NCBI GenBank assembly: GCA_907164885.2
Contig: OU015498.1
Coordinates: 126,425,727-126,489,726, forward strand
Origin: Dolomedes plantarius
Lineage: Eukaryota; Arthropoda; Arachnida; Araneae; Dolomedidae
Direction: 5' to 3'
Length of the DNA: 64,000 bases
Each line of letters opens with the position of its first letter. The stretch's first letter is position 1. Position numbers and translations under genes: made by a program. Shown here one piece after another: positions 24,646 through 35,769 of this stretch. The notes below the pieces were generated by a model. The model made no database searches. It saw nothing but the letters and a program-made list of their open reading frames with translations, and was not told the origin of the DNA.

Positions 24646-25039
24646 TTGAGGATGATAGAATAGTGTGGAATACATACTTCTAGTTTGAATTATCAAATGT
24701 TGACGGTGAGTGGCTCCTAGGTATACTGGAAATACTTATCTTTGAAAAAGTGATCATTTTTACCTAGTTGTGTTCCATGCAAATGTTTGGTCTTTAAGAT
24801 ATCTAAATTTTACGCCACAAATCATGGAAAACGCTGGTTTTATTTTATTTCTCCCTTGTGGCAGATTCTGTTGCATTGTGTAAGTCATTAATAAAATATT
24901 TGGGTATAGGTCTGCCTTTGGAATTATTTTTTCTCCTACGTAGTTCTTGGTTATGCCGAGTGAAGAGCCTATATGAAGAAAAAAAGATGGTTGCAAATGT
25001 TCTGTGCCGCCATCAACACCATTTCTTATGCTTGTTTTA
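24646..25039. other. Noncoding stretch
   Basis: Lies between the Tc1 element and the long-TIR element. A 78-codon minus-strand ORF at 24760-24996 (with GSSLGITKNYVGEK) might be a repeat fragment, but I do not recognise it. Confidence 0.3.
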
Positions 25040-25194
25040 TAGCCCAGTCAAAATAGGTTTTATGACTAAAAAAAATATGAAAGTTTTGAAAATTGGTGGA
25101 GATGTTTGTTTAGGCATGCTAATGAACATACTAAAAGTCTCCACCGAAAAGACTTGAGCTTTCGCCGCCATCTTGGAAAATGTGTACACTTTTT

Positions 25195-25615
25195 TGGTTT
25201 TTTGGAAATAACTTTAAAAATATTTATTTTATAAAAAATAATTAAATACAAAAATTAAAGAACATTAAATTATGAACAAAAATCATCCATAAAATTTTTT
25301 ATATGTCTAACAGGAATAAAGATAATTGACTTTAAAAAGAGCACACTATCACACCTGGGACGCGCAAGCGCGGTTCCCTATCGCGGTGGGGGGAAATACC
25401 CGCGCATGTGCATACCATAATTAGCCAAATTAGTTTTACACTAAATAGGAAGGTTTTTTGTATTTTTTCAAATAACTAGGGAAATGTTAACTTTACGTAA
25501 AAAAAGTTTATTTCAAAAATTAAAAAATATTAAATTATGTACAAAAACGATTTTATATATTTTTGGTGTAAACCTAACAGGAACGAAGATATTGACTATA
25601 AAATGCGCGTTGATA
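25195..25615. repeat. Worn internal direct repeat inside the 3.45-kb element
   Basis: Segments of about 150 bases near 25195-25345 and 25455-25615 resemble each other (AACATTAAATTATGAACAAAAA versus AATATTAAATTATGTACAAAAA in outline, then CTAACAGGAA.AAGAT and TTGACT). A GC-rich piece (GGGACGCGCAAGCGCGG and CGGTGGGGGGAAATACCCGC) separates them. Confidence 0.45.
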
Positions 25616-25826
25616 ATGGAGGTAGCTTCAAAGTCTCGTTGCAGGAGCTCTTCTTTGAATTTCTAACCTCTCCCACATTTCGGCATTCTTTAAACTCAAG
25701 AAAATAGACTAATGTTTTTGGCTATGTAGATAATTAATCATTATTAATTTTATACATGAATGTAGTAAACTTGGGGGTATTCACTATCAGATTTCCATTG
25801 CGAATAATTGTTCAAGCTTACCTACT

Positions 25827-28324
25827 TCAGGATTTACGTGCTTTTTTCAGTACGGGATTCTCCCCTTCGTCAGGCATGTATAGATTGTCTATGGATCCGC
25901 TAGCATCAGCCCATTCATCAACTTCTTTCATTCGATCGTCATCATCAACAGGGCTGATGCCATTCTGACATACCCCATTGCAATTATTGCAGGCCGTTGT
26001 GCAGTTGATGCATGCTTTCCGACATCCGTATCTTACTCCACAGTCAATCTTACAGTTGCAAAACTCCATGTTTAAAACTGAATCGGGAGCTATTGCATCC
26101 ATAGTTGTGATGGGCACAAGAATTTTCTCTTGACGCTTCCAGCCCCACAGGCAGTTGGGCCTTTCATTTTCAGGTGCTCCAAAGTCTTCCTCATTTTAAT
26201 TTCGATGGCTCGTATTTGAGTGTGTGCATTTAAGGTTTCTTGCAATGGTGGTTCTGTAGCAAAATCTCGAAACAACTCACGGAGATTTTTACATTCCAAA
26301 TCCGATATGTCCATGCCGTCAAAAATTATTTTTGCTAAAGCGGTTTGGGTCAATAAATGAGCTCGGACGGCCCTAGCGTATGCATGGTCAGGCAACATTT
26401 TTTCTACTGACGTAGGTGCATAAATCAAAGTGAGTATTTCTTATAACCCACTTCCAGCCATCATGTACCGAATGCAGTCTAAGAATGACATTAAAAGATG
26501 GAATCCACCAAGCCTCACAATACAACTTGATAATAATGGATTGGAAGTTGCTGCGACTATCTCTCGAGCTTTAATATACAGTCGTTGGTCAAACGTGAGT
26601 ATGCAAGACTTTTGGTGCATTTTAACACACTGCTGGGCAGCATATTTCAGCACAGTGAAACTGGTGTCGTACTTGCTTGGTGGTGAATAAACAAAGGGGT
26701 ATTACTTTGGTCTTTTCACAAGGCTGGTTTCTGGTTCTACAATGGAAAAATCCTTTCCATTCAGGTATCTATGGAAGACCTAACCATTTAGCACACATCC
26801 AGGAGATATCAGATGGCTTAGGCAGTGGTAAATCTTCCGCTAAAGGATTTAAGACATTCAAATCTTCGACAGTAATTGTTTTTAACCCAGGCTCTCGAAA
26901 ATTTTCAAACGTTTCCAGAAGAATGATTCCCATTTTGCCTACGGTCGATACGGATGTAAGTTCGGTTAATTTTTTTATCTTCGTCCCGGGTTCCACTGCT
27001 ACGCTGGAGTAAAACAAGCAATGCCCCCCATGCTATGAAACGTATTCAGGCCATCGATTGTCAACACATTGAAATCTGCATTGTCAAATACGAATTGGTA
27101 GAATGATCCCTCGCGCATTTGGGGTTGCGGATGATTTATGGCTGACATCTCAAGTGTTTGGGCTTCATAGTAAGAAGAACAAAATCCCAAATTCGAGAGC
27201 ATTGTTATTAAATTCTTGGAACAGAACTTTTTGTACAAAAATAAAGCAAGACCATTGAGCAGAGGAGGCATAAATGATCGTGGCCTTAGTGCTGATATAA
27301 TGATGTGAGCTATTGAAGTGACTTTTTATTCTGCCTTAGTAGTCTTTTTTTTAATAATCAAGTGCTCCAGAAAAGATTTTAGGCTTTCTAGAATGCCCTT
27401 GTTCACATCTCTGAAAAGTTATCACTTGGAGGGTAGCAATGTCATAAACTGGTGTCTGGATATCTTCTTTTATTATGGCTGCAGCAGTTTGTACTATTCG
27501 TAGACGCTCCTCACGATCATTTCGTATCCTTTTGTCGTACCAAGAGTCTGATAAGACTTTCATTCCAGTATTACGTAAACATAAGACAGTAACTTTTTTG
27601 GAGTTTGAAGCAAAAATAATGCCATCCCCGTATTTTTGTTTCAACTTATTTATCAAAGTGATGTCGTCTGGAACTAGCTCTGTAATTTCAGATTTGAGTT
27701 CGGGTAGTGAGAATTGACAGTCGTCATTATTATCAAGGAAGAAGGATATTTCGTCTACAGCTGCTGAGACGTAATCCGACTCAGGCCGCCCTCTCTTTCT
27801 GATTGGAGCAGTGTGTAGAAAAAAAGTCATGAAGCAATCTTGGTGATAAATCGCATAAGCTGCAACTAAATCAGCAACGTTTATTATACGACACTGAACT
27901 TCCTCTCCCCACTGGTCATGTCTATTCTCTGCAGCTTCAAGAACTTTGTTTTTCATTTCAAGACTCCTAACTTCGTATATAGTTTTTTGCCTGTCAGTTG
28001 GTTTTTCTTTTGTCTTGCTTTGAATTCTTCGTCTATCACTGCCGTACAAAAGAAACATTTTGTTCGAAAATCGAACTGAGGTAAAAAAGATCGTAAACTT
28101 ACCGCGCGCTCTTGACTTTGGTATGTTGACGCGATTTCTGCATTTCTTTTTAAATCACCTTTTATACTTCCTAGTCTGGTGTAATTTCTCCGACACAACG
28201 AATGAACCAAAACAGATTTTAAATGTTCCAACTGTTCATGCTTATTGTCTTTTCTTTGGACACTAGCTCTCTTTAAAGCGTCGATCCCCTTTTCTCCTAC
28301 ATTCACGAAATCATCATTTGACAT
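25827..28324 (-). pseudogene. Broken multicopy-family protein, probable transposase
   Basis: Seven colinear minus-strand open segments cover about 830 residues of one protein: 28324-27953 (start MSNDDFVNVGEKGIDAL, then a CRRN and CFFC pair that may bind zinc), 28058-27351 (RCRIINVADLVAAYAIYH-like region with NRHDQWGEEVQ, KRGRPESDYV), 27271-26999 (FVFDNADFNVLTIDG, TFHSMGGI), 27017-26769 (ISWMCAKWLGLP), 26653-26441 (LTFDQRLYIKAREIV, VRLGGFHLLMSFL, MAGSGL), 26428-26090 (IYAPTSVEKML, YARAVRAHLL) and 26117-25827 (Cys-rich tail CNCKIDCGVRYGCRKACIN). I know this as a high-copy, functionally unassigned protein in many invertebrate genomes. The invariant D of FDNAD, D of TFDQ and E of SVEKM could be a DDE triad; that is my inference. 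Frameshifts and stops make this copy dead. Confidence 0.75.
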
Positions 28325-28497
28325 TAATTTTTTACATATAAAACATAGTTCCGTATCAGCTATCGTTCACAAACGCACACAGAACGGTGACTTTAGTATG
28401 TTCATTAGCATGCCTAAACAAACATATCCACCAAATTTCAAAACTTTCATATTTTTTTTAGCCATTCGTCAAAATCGGGTCTATTTTGACTGGGGTA

Positions 28498-30060
28498 TTA
28501 TTTAAGTTATTACAGTAAAAAATCAAGCTGCCAAACATTTTCTTTTACCTGTTAAGCAATCGCTTGTAATTTGAACTCCTCTTTTAATTATTTGCATTTA
28601 TTCCACAAACTATAAAAATTATACATAAAAGTTATTAAAATCAAAAGTACAAAATTTATTTATTGGTAACAGTGCTTTTCTCCACAATCCGCGAAAAATA
28701 TATACCATGCATTCCTCGCCCTTTTATATTAGATACATATATTTGCTATCCTCAGTGTGTTTTGCAAGGATTTCAAAGGTGTTTAGTGAGTCAAGCCTTT
28801 TGAATTAAAAAATTTAATCAAATTCGAGTTAAATTTTCTTCAGATGTATTAAAGCAAAATTTACTTTTTTCCTACGATATTTAAATAGGACTTAATAAGC
28901 CCAGCTTTATAATAGGCACATTCCAGGACATACATCTTCACTAATTGAAAAAATATTAACTAAAAAGGGCATTACTAACTTCTGCAATTCCTAAACCCCT
29001 TTTTAACAAATTCCGAAATTTTTTTCCAGGCAAGGAAATTAATGTCTTTCACAATATCCGCTACTACTCAGGTTTAAGGAAACAATAGTTAATTTTTCAT
29101 TAAACATTGTGAAAAGAACAAATTCATTATGAAGCATTTGAGAAAATACCATTAATCTTCAGGTGTACTAATGAGTATGAGACCAAAACCCAATTTAACA
29201 GCATATTTTCAATTAATAACGTGTGACAGAAAATTATTATATTTATGGTTATGGGGTTGAAATAAGCTTAATTTTATAATTTAAGTGCAAACATATTTAT
29301 GAGCCAGAATGTTTGCACAAATATATTAAAAATACTTTATTCATTTAACGCTCTCAGAGGATTCAAGTCTTAAACTAGTTCTCATTAGTGCTAACAGAAA
29401 TGCATTCATAAGCGAAAATTGTTTTAATTTGATTAATAAAGAAATAATTAATGCGACAGTAAATATGTTTTTATCATGTTTTCCTTTAAAATTGATAAGT
29501 TTTAAAAAATAAGGGAAAAACACATATATCATTTATCTAGAAATCAATACATAAGAAACAAACGAGAAATCTTGTAATACGTAATACATATGTAAAGACC
29601 TTATTTAAACTCCAAATCGTTTTCTCTATAGAGAGATACAAATGATTATATATCTTAATAAATTTTAGATATAAATTTCGACATTAAAAATTTGGCAACA
29701 ACTACTTATGCACAATTAACTTTGTACGTTCGATTTCCAGAAATTAGGCACGCACGTATTTTTTAACGATTTTCTGTTGGCAATTAAAAGCAAGTATATC
29801 AAAATTCTCCCCTTTTTCAATATTTCATACATAATTGAAGTAGGGTGTTTTCTTTTTTTTATTAAAATGAATTATAAGAAATAAATTCAGATTTTTTTCT
29901 CTTCATTCATTAAGTATTATCTTAATACAAAATTAGTTCAACTTTGGTAAATTAACGGCGATCAAAATTACTTAGAATATTCATCACTTTTCATAAATAC
30001 AAAAAATAATCGGTTTAGTATTAATTTTTGATAGCATTTGTTTAAACTTTATAAAGGGGT
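28498..30060. other. AT-rich noncoding stretch
   Basis: About 1.5 kb with no supported gene, RNA or repeat pair. Confidence 0.4.
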
Positions 30061-30245
30061 TTGGGGTGCCTTGTGTGGATGACGGATCTCTACCGTTTGT
30101 CCGGCATCCTCCACCCCTACAGAAATGAGTGCACCGAACTGGGAAATTAACCTTCGTCTGCGTATTCAGGTTTTGCTACGTAGCGGCTGGTCTTCAGTGT
30201 TTTCAATGGCCGATACTCGAAAGAAGGGGGGGGGGCGAGGAGTTA
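30061..30245. other. GC-richer block next to (TA)n
   Basis: Sharp change to a mixed composition (GGTGCCTTGTGTGGATGACG, TCCGGCATCCTCCACCCC, a G-run at 30227-30235). Probably an unclassified repeat; no coding or Pol III signal recognised. Confidence 0.3.
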
Positions 30246-30261
30246 ATACGACTTGAACTCT

Positions 30262-30290
30262 ATGTATATATATGTATATATATATATATA

Positions 30291-30342
<52 letters not shown>
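30262..30342. repeat. (TA)n/(TG)n microsatellite
   Basis: TA repeats with an internal TGTGTGTGTG run. Confidence 0.9.
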
Positions 30343-30345
<3 letters not shown>

Positions 30346-30721
30346 ATCTTGACTTTACAACTGACTTTATTAATAAGTAGAGAGGATTTCCAGCTCCGTT
30401 TAATAAATATTAACTGTTCTTCTATCGGCATCATTTTTCAGTTCATCCCACCTCGTGACATGCACATCTGTCGTACTTCATTTTCCCTATCGCTCTGCCT
30501 TTGTTCTTAGTTCGGGATTCATGTCAACAGACGCCGCTGAGTCAGCAGTATGACGCAATTTCTTCAAATATTCGAGGAGATTAAATTGAAAAGTGCTGAC
30601 ATCTTTAGACTTTTATTCGCTCTATCTCGCCAAATCTTACATTTTAATGATTATTCCGTATTATTTCACTTAAATTTAGCATAAAGTAACCTAATTAGAC
30701 CTAGTTTACGTCCCTAGACAT

Positions 30722-30722
<1 letters not shown>

Positions 30723-30782
<60 letters not shown>
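30723..30782. repeat. (TA)n microsatellite
   Basis: About 30 uninterrupted TA units. Confidence 0.95.
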
Positions 30783-30785
<3 letters not shown>

Positions 30786-30831
30786 ATATCATAGTAATAG
30801 ACATCGTTGGAACAGCTGATACTGGAACACC

Positions 30832-31146
30832 TGTAAAGGAATTCTTGGGACGCAGTAAACAGGCGACTGAATTAACACAGATTTATGTGTCGTTTATTAC
30901 GTAGTTCCCCATAGGAAGGGAGCTAGACCGTGTGACATATTATATGTTCAAACATTATCAGGAAGAGCCCGGCTTTTAGCCGTGTTCAAATTTTTATATC
31001 GGGAATATACAGAAGAATTGGTGTAAGCGTTCATCCCTATGACGCTATGTTACGTCATGGACTAGGGCGTGTCCGATGATTCTTATCGGCTCAGTCTCCC
31101 TAGACAGAGGCTGTTCTAAGTCTATGAGGATATTTCCCTGTCTACA
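30832..31146 (-). mobile_element. Possible LTR-like block
   Basis: Composition differs from its surroundings. On the minus strand it begins TGTAGACAGGGAAATATCC, has a GATATAAAAA box, a CGTAATAAACG polyadenylation-like signal and ends TTTACA, so it has TG...CA ends and an LTR-like order of signals. There is no matching target duplication and no second copy, so this remains a guess. Confidence 0.3.
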
Positions 31147-31261
31147 GCGGAACGCAAGGATTAAGTATTGCAAACTTTATGAGCTATTACATCATCATTA
31201 GAAATGGAATAAATTATGTTTTACAGGAATATGGACTAGTCAGATAATTAATATAAAAATT

Positions 31262-31280
31262 ATTTTTATATTATATTATA

Positions 31281-31346
<66 letters not shown>
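31262..31346. repeat. (TATAT)n and (TA)n microsatellite
   Basis: TATAT-type units grading into a run of about 27 TA units. Confidence 0.9.
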
Positions 31347-31347
<1 letters not shown>

Positions 31348-32317
31348 TAATAGAGATTCAGCGCTGTTTCTATTTATAGATTCAAAAGAAATAAACTAAT
31401 TTCGTTAAACATATAACTTTTCTACCTCAAAAAATAATAATCAATTTTTGTTGTTATGAATTATCTTTTACGAAATTTGTCTTCAATGGCAATATATCTC
31501 TGAGGTTTGACATGCCATTAATCACTGCATATAAATTATTTTAAATGTAATCGGGACTGAATATATTATTTCTCTCGATCTCTTAGGCAAATGCCGCCAA
31601 AAATTCATGTATTTTACTAATGGAAAGTATTCTTATCCCAAGAGTCTTTAAGAATTTATCTCCTTTTTCATCCCTATTTTATCTGCATCTGAATAACAAT
31701 AATTGAAGTTATGGGTGGAAAACTATTTATTTTTAATAGCGATAATTTGTATCAAGAATTGATGATCCAGTGAGAGTATATTCCTATTTTATTTTTCCAC
31801 CATTAATGGATTTTCTCATTACTTTGATTTGCTAATAAATATGGCATACCAATAATTCGGTATTAACTGCTTACCATTGCGATTTGATCTGAAAACTAAG
31901 TTTTTGTTTACTTATTAATGATATCTTAAGGGACAGTTACTGAATTTTTTCTTAGGTGATTTATGCTTTTTTCAGCATCTATTTAGCTGGTATTAATTCC
32001 AGAAACCTCTAGGTCAGATTAATGACATTTCAAAGAATAGAAGCGTTCTACTAGACAGCATCTTAATTCGACACTTATCTTTTCTAGCTATCATTTGAGA
32101 ATAATTATTATTTATTTTTTTTTAACTTCCGGATGAAGCGTTATATTTATTGGAAACGTAATCTGATAGCCTGTTATTCGTTTAGCGACGTCATAAAGTT
32201 TTCTTCAAAGAAATTAATGAAATAATTCCTCGTATTCTAAAATTTGCGTTAAGATTTTTCAGATAAAGTAAAACCTAATCTTAAAAGTTACAAAGAAAAC
32301 TTTTTAGAGTTTAATAT
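31347..32317. other. AT-rich noncoding stretch
   Basis: No gene or repeat recognised. Confidence 0.4.
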
Positions 32318-32543
32318 TTTTTCCCCCAATGCGGAGGCACTTATCGTGAGACATTCGCCTATACTACGCCGCAATTTCACTGCCCATTTTATTGTGGGGG
32401 CACCATATAGGCGGACAGCATTACCCCCTATGAAGGGACGACACGAACAGAGGCATTTTTCGCGGCGCGACGCTAGGATTCGATCCGAACACCCTCAGCA
32501 CCGAAAACCAGCACGCTGTACCACTGGACCGCCACAAGCCCAG
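32318..32543 (-). mobile_element. tRNA-derived SINE-B
   Basis: Minus-strand head at about 32543-32475: A-box-like TGGCGGTCCAGTGGTA and B-box GGATCGAATCC. Body with GGGGGCACCATATAGGC and CCCCCTATGAAGGGACGAC; poly(A) tail as the T-run at about 32319. It is the best preserved copy of the family here. Confidence 0.8.
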
Positions 32544-32996
32544 AGTTTAATATATTAGTTGAAACTTTAGTAAGGCGTTTGCGTATTAACCCTATTGGAT
32601 TCGCTAATCTTAATAGTGTCATATCCAATAGTTAAAGTAGACTGCAATGGATGTAATTAAATATTTCAAATCAAGCAGCTTATTTATAGCGAACGGACAC
32701 ATTTCAAATATTTCATTGGAATTCTGCTTTTGACATTTACTTTCGAAGTTTCCTCTTAAGTAGTGCTGTTAGAGGATGTAATAATGGCAGAACACCGTTA
32801 TCGAAGTTCTCAAAATTTACAATACCTAAGTAAATGTAAATGTTTTCAAATTCAAATTAACAGACAGTTATGATCGCAATATCATGCGTTGTAGATAATT
32901 TAAATTCTGCCTAATACTGATGGAAAAGAAATTATTTATGTATTTCGGAGGACAATCTTCGTGTATCAACTGTTTACAAAATTTTAAAAGTAGCAG
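32544..32996. other. Noncoding stretch
   Basis: AT-rich; apart from a short piece of repeat Y near 32593, nothing is recognised. Confidence 0.35.
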
Positions 32997-32998
32997 TA

Positions 32999-33578
32999 CC
33001 GGGTGGGGAAAAAGTCCGTATAAACTTTAAAAATTCATAAAAACCGGAAAAATAACCAAAATGAATAAAAGGTTTGCAGGGTTAGCATCGCTAGATCACG
33101 GGATTTTTTTTAAGACATGAAAAAAATATAACTCAAAAAACAGCCGACAGGTGGCGCTGACGTACACAAGTAAAAAATAATATACGCAATTAACGAAAAT
33201 AATGCTTCTAAATCGTTTATTACATCGGTAGGTGTTCCACATGACCTCCCACCACAGGAGATAATACATTGGAGGCGAGTCACAATTCCAGCAACGGCAC
33301 AGTTCAGCAGGTCCGAATATATACAAGACACCTCTCGGCGGATCGCATCTTTCAGTTCCAACAGATTGGATGGACCAGATAGATACACCCAGGATGATGC
33401 ACCCCTTTGACTTGTGTACGTCAGCGCCACCTGTTGGCTATTTTTTGAGTTATTTTTTTTTCCTGTCTTAAAAAATATCCCGTAACCTAGCAATGCCCTG
33501 AAACCTTTTTTGTATTTTGGTTATTTTTTCCGGTTTTTAGGAATTTTTAAAGTTTATATGGACTTTTTGCCCACTCGG
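32999..33578. mobile_element. 580-bp MITE with ~175-bp inverted repeats
   Basis: Left arm (from 32999, CCGGGTGGGGAAAAAGTCC) and right arm (to 33578, whose complement starts CCGAGTGGGCAAAAAGTCC) match over roughly 175 bases with small differences, up to CAGGTGGCGCTGACGTACAC. TA flanks both sides (32997-32998, 33579-33580), as for Tc1/mariner insertions. The roughly 230-base centre holds a transposase fragment on the minus strand. Confidence 0.85.
33200..33400 (-). pseudogene. Mariner-type transposase C-terminal scrap inside the MITE
   Basis: Within the minus-strand frame 33110-33493 the centre reads SGPSNLLELKDAIRREVS followed by AVAGIVTRLQC and a GGRSC segment. That is the order of the C-terminal tail of mariner/IS630-type transposases (after the WGYLK motif: ELK..I..E, then a VxxRLQ helix and a GGRH-like end). 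The flanking residues of the frame come from the inverted repeats. The catalytic core is absent. Confidence 0.55.
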
Positions 33579-33621
33579 TATTTTTGCATTAGTTAAATGT
33601 GCTAATTAAAAAAAAAAAATT

Positions 33622-33862
33622 GTGCCTTAAAGCTGCTGTGTACTAACTCTATTGGATTCGTTCACCTGATTGTTAACCTATGGAGAAAATGTGTCCAAGT
33701 ATTGCCCCACTTGCATTGAAAGATTTTTTAAAAAATCGTACTCCTTAATAGAGAAAGAAATTTTGCATCTTGAGGCATTTTTTTTGTAATGCAAATAATA
33801 TTTAAAAATATACATTATTCGGGGAAAAAATCTGGTATAGTGTGTTTTACATGCTTATAAAA
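33622..33862 (+). repeat. Dispersed repeat Y, copy 2
   Basis: Partner of 11356-11605, same orientation. It starts about 40 bases beyond the MITE. Confidence 0.55.
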
Positions 33863-33911
33863 CGAATGTAATAGGGTTACAGCAGACTTATGTTACAATT
33901 CATGTTTCACG

Positions 33912-34206
33912 TGAGGGTGTGATAGCCCAATTGGCAAGTGGGCCCAAGTGGCCGGGGCACGTAAAATAGATCGTGGCTACATTGTCCTCCAAGTTCTCAA
34001 ATTTACCTCTGGAGGTGCGGGGTCAAGTGTTCGGGTCTCGTCACCTGACTCGGTTCAAAATTACGGGACTGGTCATTTAGCCAAGTCGGACTCCGACCCT
34101 TGTAGTGATAATTCAAAACAGGAGCTGCAACTTCATCGCCCATAACGTTCGGGACTTGATCTAATGTGACTGTCGATCAAGGGGCATAAGCAACAACAAC
34201 AACAAA
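33912..34206 (+). mobile_element. tRNA-derived SINE with (CAA)n tail
   Basis: Plus-strand head GATAGCCCAATTGGCAAGTG gives an A box (TAGCCCAATTGG), and a B-box-like CGGTTCAAAAT lies near 34051. The 3' body shares CGGACTCCGACCCTTGTAG and downstream sequence with the minus copy at 193-545, and it ends in (CAA)n at 34191-34206. Confidence 0.7.
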
Positions 34207-35157
34207 GCTTTTTATATTCTTTACCAGATGAAGGAGAAATGCCTAGATTTGCAGCATTCTGTATTACAGTCCACAGGTTCAATCAAGTCCCGCTGTTTTT
34301 AACTCCCTATTCTATGTTATATTATCCTATTTTACACACTAATATATCTTAAAATACCATTGCAATCTTTAGTATCCACACTTATATTCTCTAATTTTAT
34401 CTTTAGAAATAATTTATGTATACTAATATTTTACGATGTGCTTTCAAGAAAAGAAGTAAAGCGGATAAATCCATTTAAAGAAAAATGATCAAGTAATACT
34501 TTTACCCATAAAATGAATAAAAAAATTGCTTTTTTAATTCCAATTTCACGTTTAAGAAAAGTGAAAATTTTTTTAACAAAATAAGTAAAAATTTAGGTTA
34601 TTTATTTGGTCTATGGCTTTTGAAATTAAAACACGTAATTAGGGAATGTGGTAAAAAATAGGAATGAACGTTGCATTATATTTTGTCTGGAAATTCGAAG
34701 GATATTGAAATTTCCAACATAAATTTCTTTTATATGAATACATGTAGAGATTGCTTTAATTGTTTGATCATAATCTTTGTAGATGCGATGAGTTTGTTTA
34801 AAGGTTATTTATTATTGAGATAAAAACAAAGCATAAATGGCTTTACACGCAAGCCCAACTGTGTACAAATTTGTAATTATATTGAATTTAGAGTCACCGA
34901 AAAGTTCTAAAACGGTAATATTCCCTTCATTAGAACTAATTAATCTCTTATTAATATAGCATTATAGAATAATGGAAGCAAGTAAATTCTTAATCAAAAT
35001 TCTTTCTGTTGTAATCTTGTCTGTCATCCATAAATAAAAGGAACATCATCAAGATAATTGTTGAAAGTTATTTTTTCCCGCATGAAGTTTAACATTATTT
35101 ACCTGTTTTAAAAAATCCTAGTTAAAAAAATATGAATTAACAAGGTAAATATCTATC
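34207..35157. other. AT-rich noncoding stretch
   Basis: No supported gene or repeat. Confidence 0.4.
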
Positions 35158-35367
35158 GTGACCGGTATAAAGGGCTTAAGTCAAAAACAGTGATTTAATT
35201 ATACCAAGTTATTGGCTTTTATATAATTCGCAGATCAATAATTTCGACTACAGTCTTTTGTACAAAGAAATGTACTTTTGTATACAAAATTGATCACCTT
35301 AAACCTTTTATACAAGTCAAAAGAATTTTTTTTGTTTTATCAATACTAACAAATATCTAAAAATCAC
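35158..35367 (+). repeat. Dispersed repeat X, copy 2
   Basis: Same orientation as 7004-7206; begins GTGACCGGTATAAAGGGC. The same first 14 bases (GTGCCCGGTATAAA) recur inverted at 42001-42014, suggesting that this is a transposon terminus. Confidence 0.6.
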
Positions 35368-35446
35368 TTTTTTTTTATTTAATCCCTTCACAGAGAAAAA
35401 AAAGTCGTTCGGTGAACCCACTTCTCCGAGTTCAAATCCACTGCAC

Positions 35447-35752
35447 AGGGGAACTCGCTTTTGGTGAGTCGTACAACCCATGTGGGAAAGTGGGTTCTAG
35501 AACCCAGATCGCAAGTGGGTTGATTTACTCGCCACCAACTCATTAAAACGGGTTATACGACTCACTTTAAAGTGTGTCGAAAAAACACACCAACATGAGC
35601 AGGGGAACCCGCATTTGGTGAGTCGTACAACCCATGTGGAAAAATGGGTTCTAGAACCCAGATCCTAAGCGTGTTGATTTACTCGATACCAACACATTAA
35701 AATGGTTATACGACTCACTTTAAAGTGTGTCGAAAATCACACCAACATGGGC
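35447..35752. repeat. Two tandem 154-bp units rich in GTGGGTT/AACCCAC
   Basis: Units 35447-35600 and 35601-35752, each starting AGGGGAAC(T/C)CGC, both with GTGAGTCGTACAACCCATGT, TGGGTTCTAGAACCCA (a perfect palindrome) and TTATACGACTCACTTTAAAG. Related GTGGGTT blocks occur at 41936-41966. Confidence 0.85.
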
Positions 35753-35769
35753 AGACAAACTCTTTTTTA

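Larger units (their letters stand above)
25042..28495 (-). mobile_element. 3.45-kb DNA transposon of an uncharacterised multicopy family
   Basis: Bounded by imperfect inverted repeats: left about 25042-25137, right about 28389-28495. Both begin (G/C)CCCAGTCAAAATAG; after a short unmatched segment they share about 75 bases almost identically, including TTTGTTTAGGCATGCTAATG. A TA dinucleotide flanks each end (25040-25041 and 28496-28497), consistent with a TA target duplication. The only coding content is the broken minus-strand protein at 25827-28324. The right inverted repeat lies about 60 bases upstream of its start; about 0.7 kb of noncoding DNA, including a worn direct repeat, lies between the stop and the left repeat. 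Confidence 0.8.

Noticed and set aside
27318..27717. Plus-strand ORFs of 61-80 codons within the long-TIR element
   Set aside because: Antisense shadows of the multicopy-family protein on the minus strand.
30253..30510. 85-codon ORF across the (TA)/(TG) tract
   Set aside because: First half is microsatellite translation, the rest featureless.
35447..35752. CRISPR-like array
   Set aside because: Only two long tandem units without short repeats and spacers; the genome is eukaryotic.
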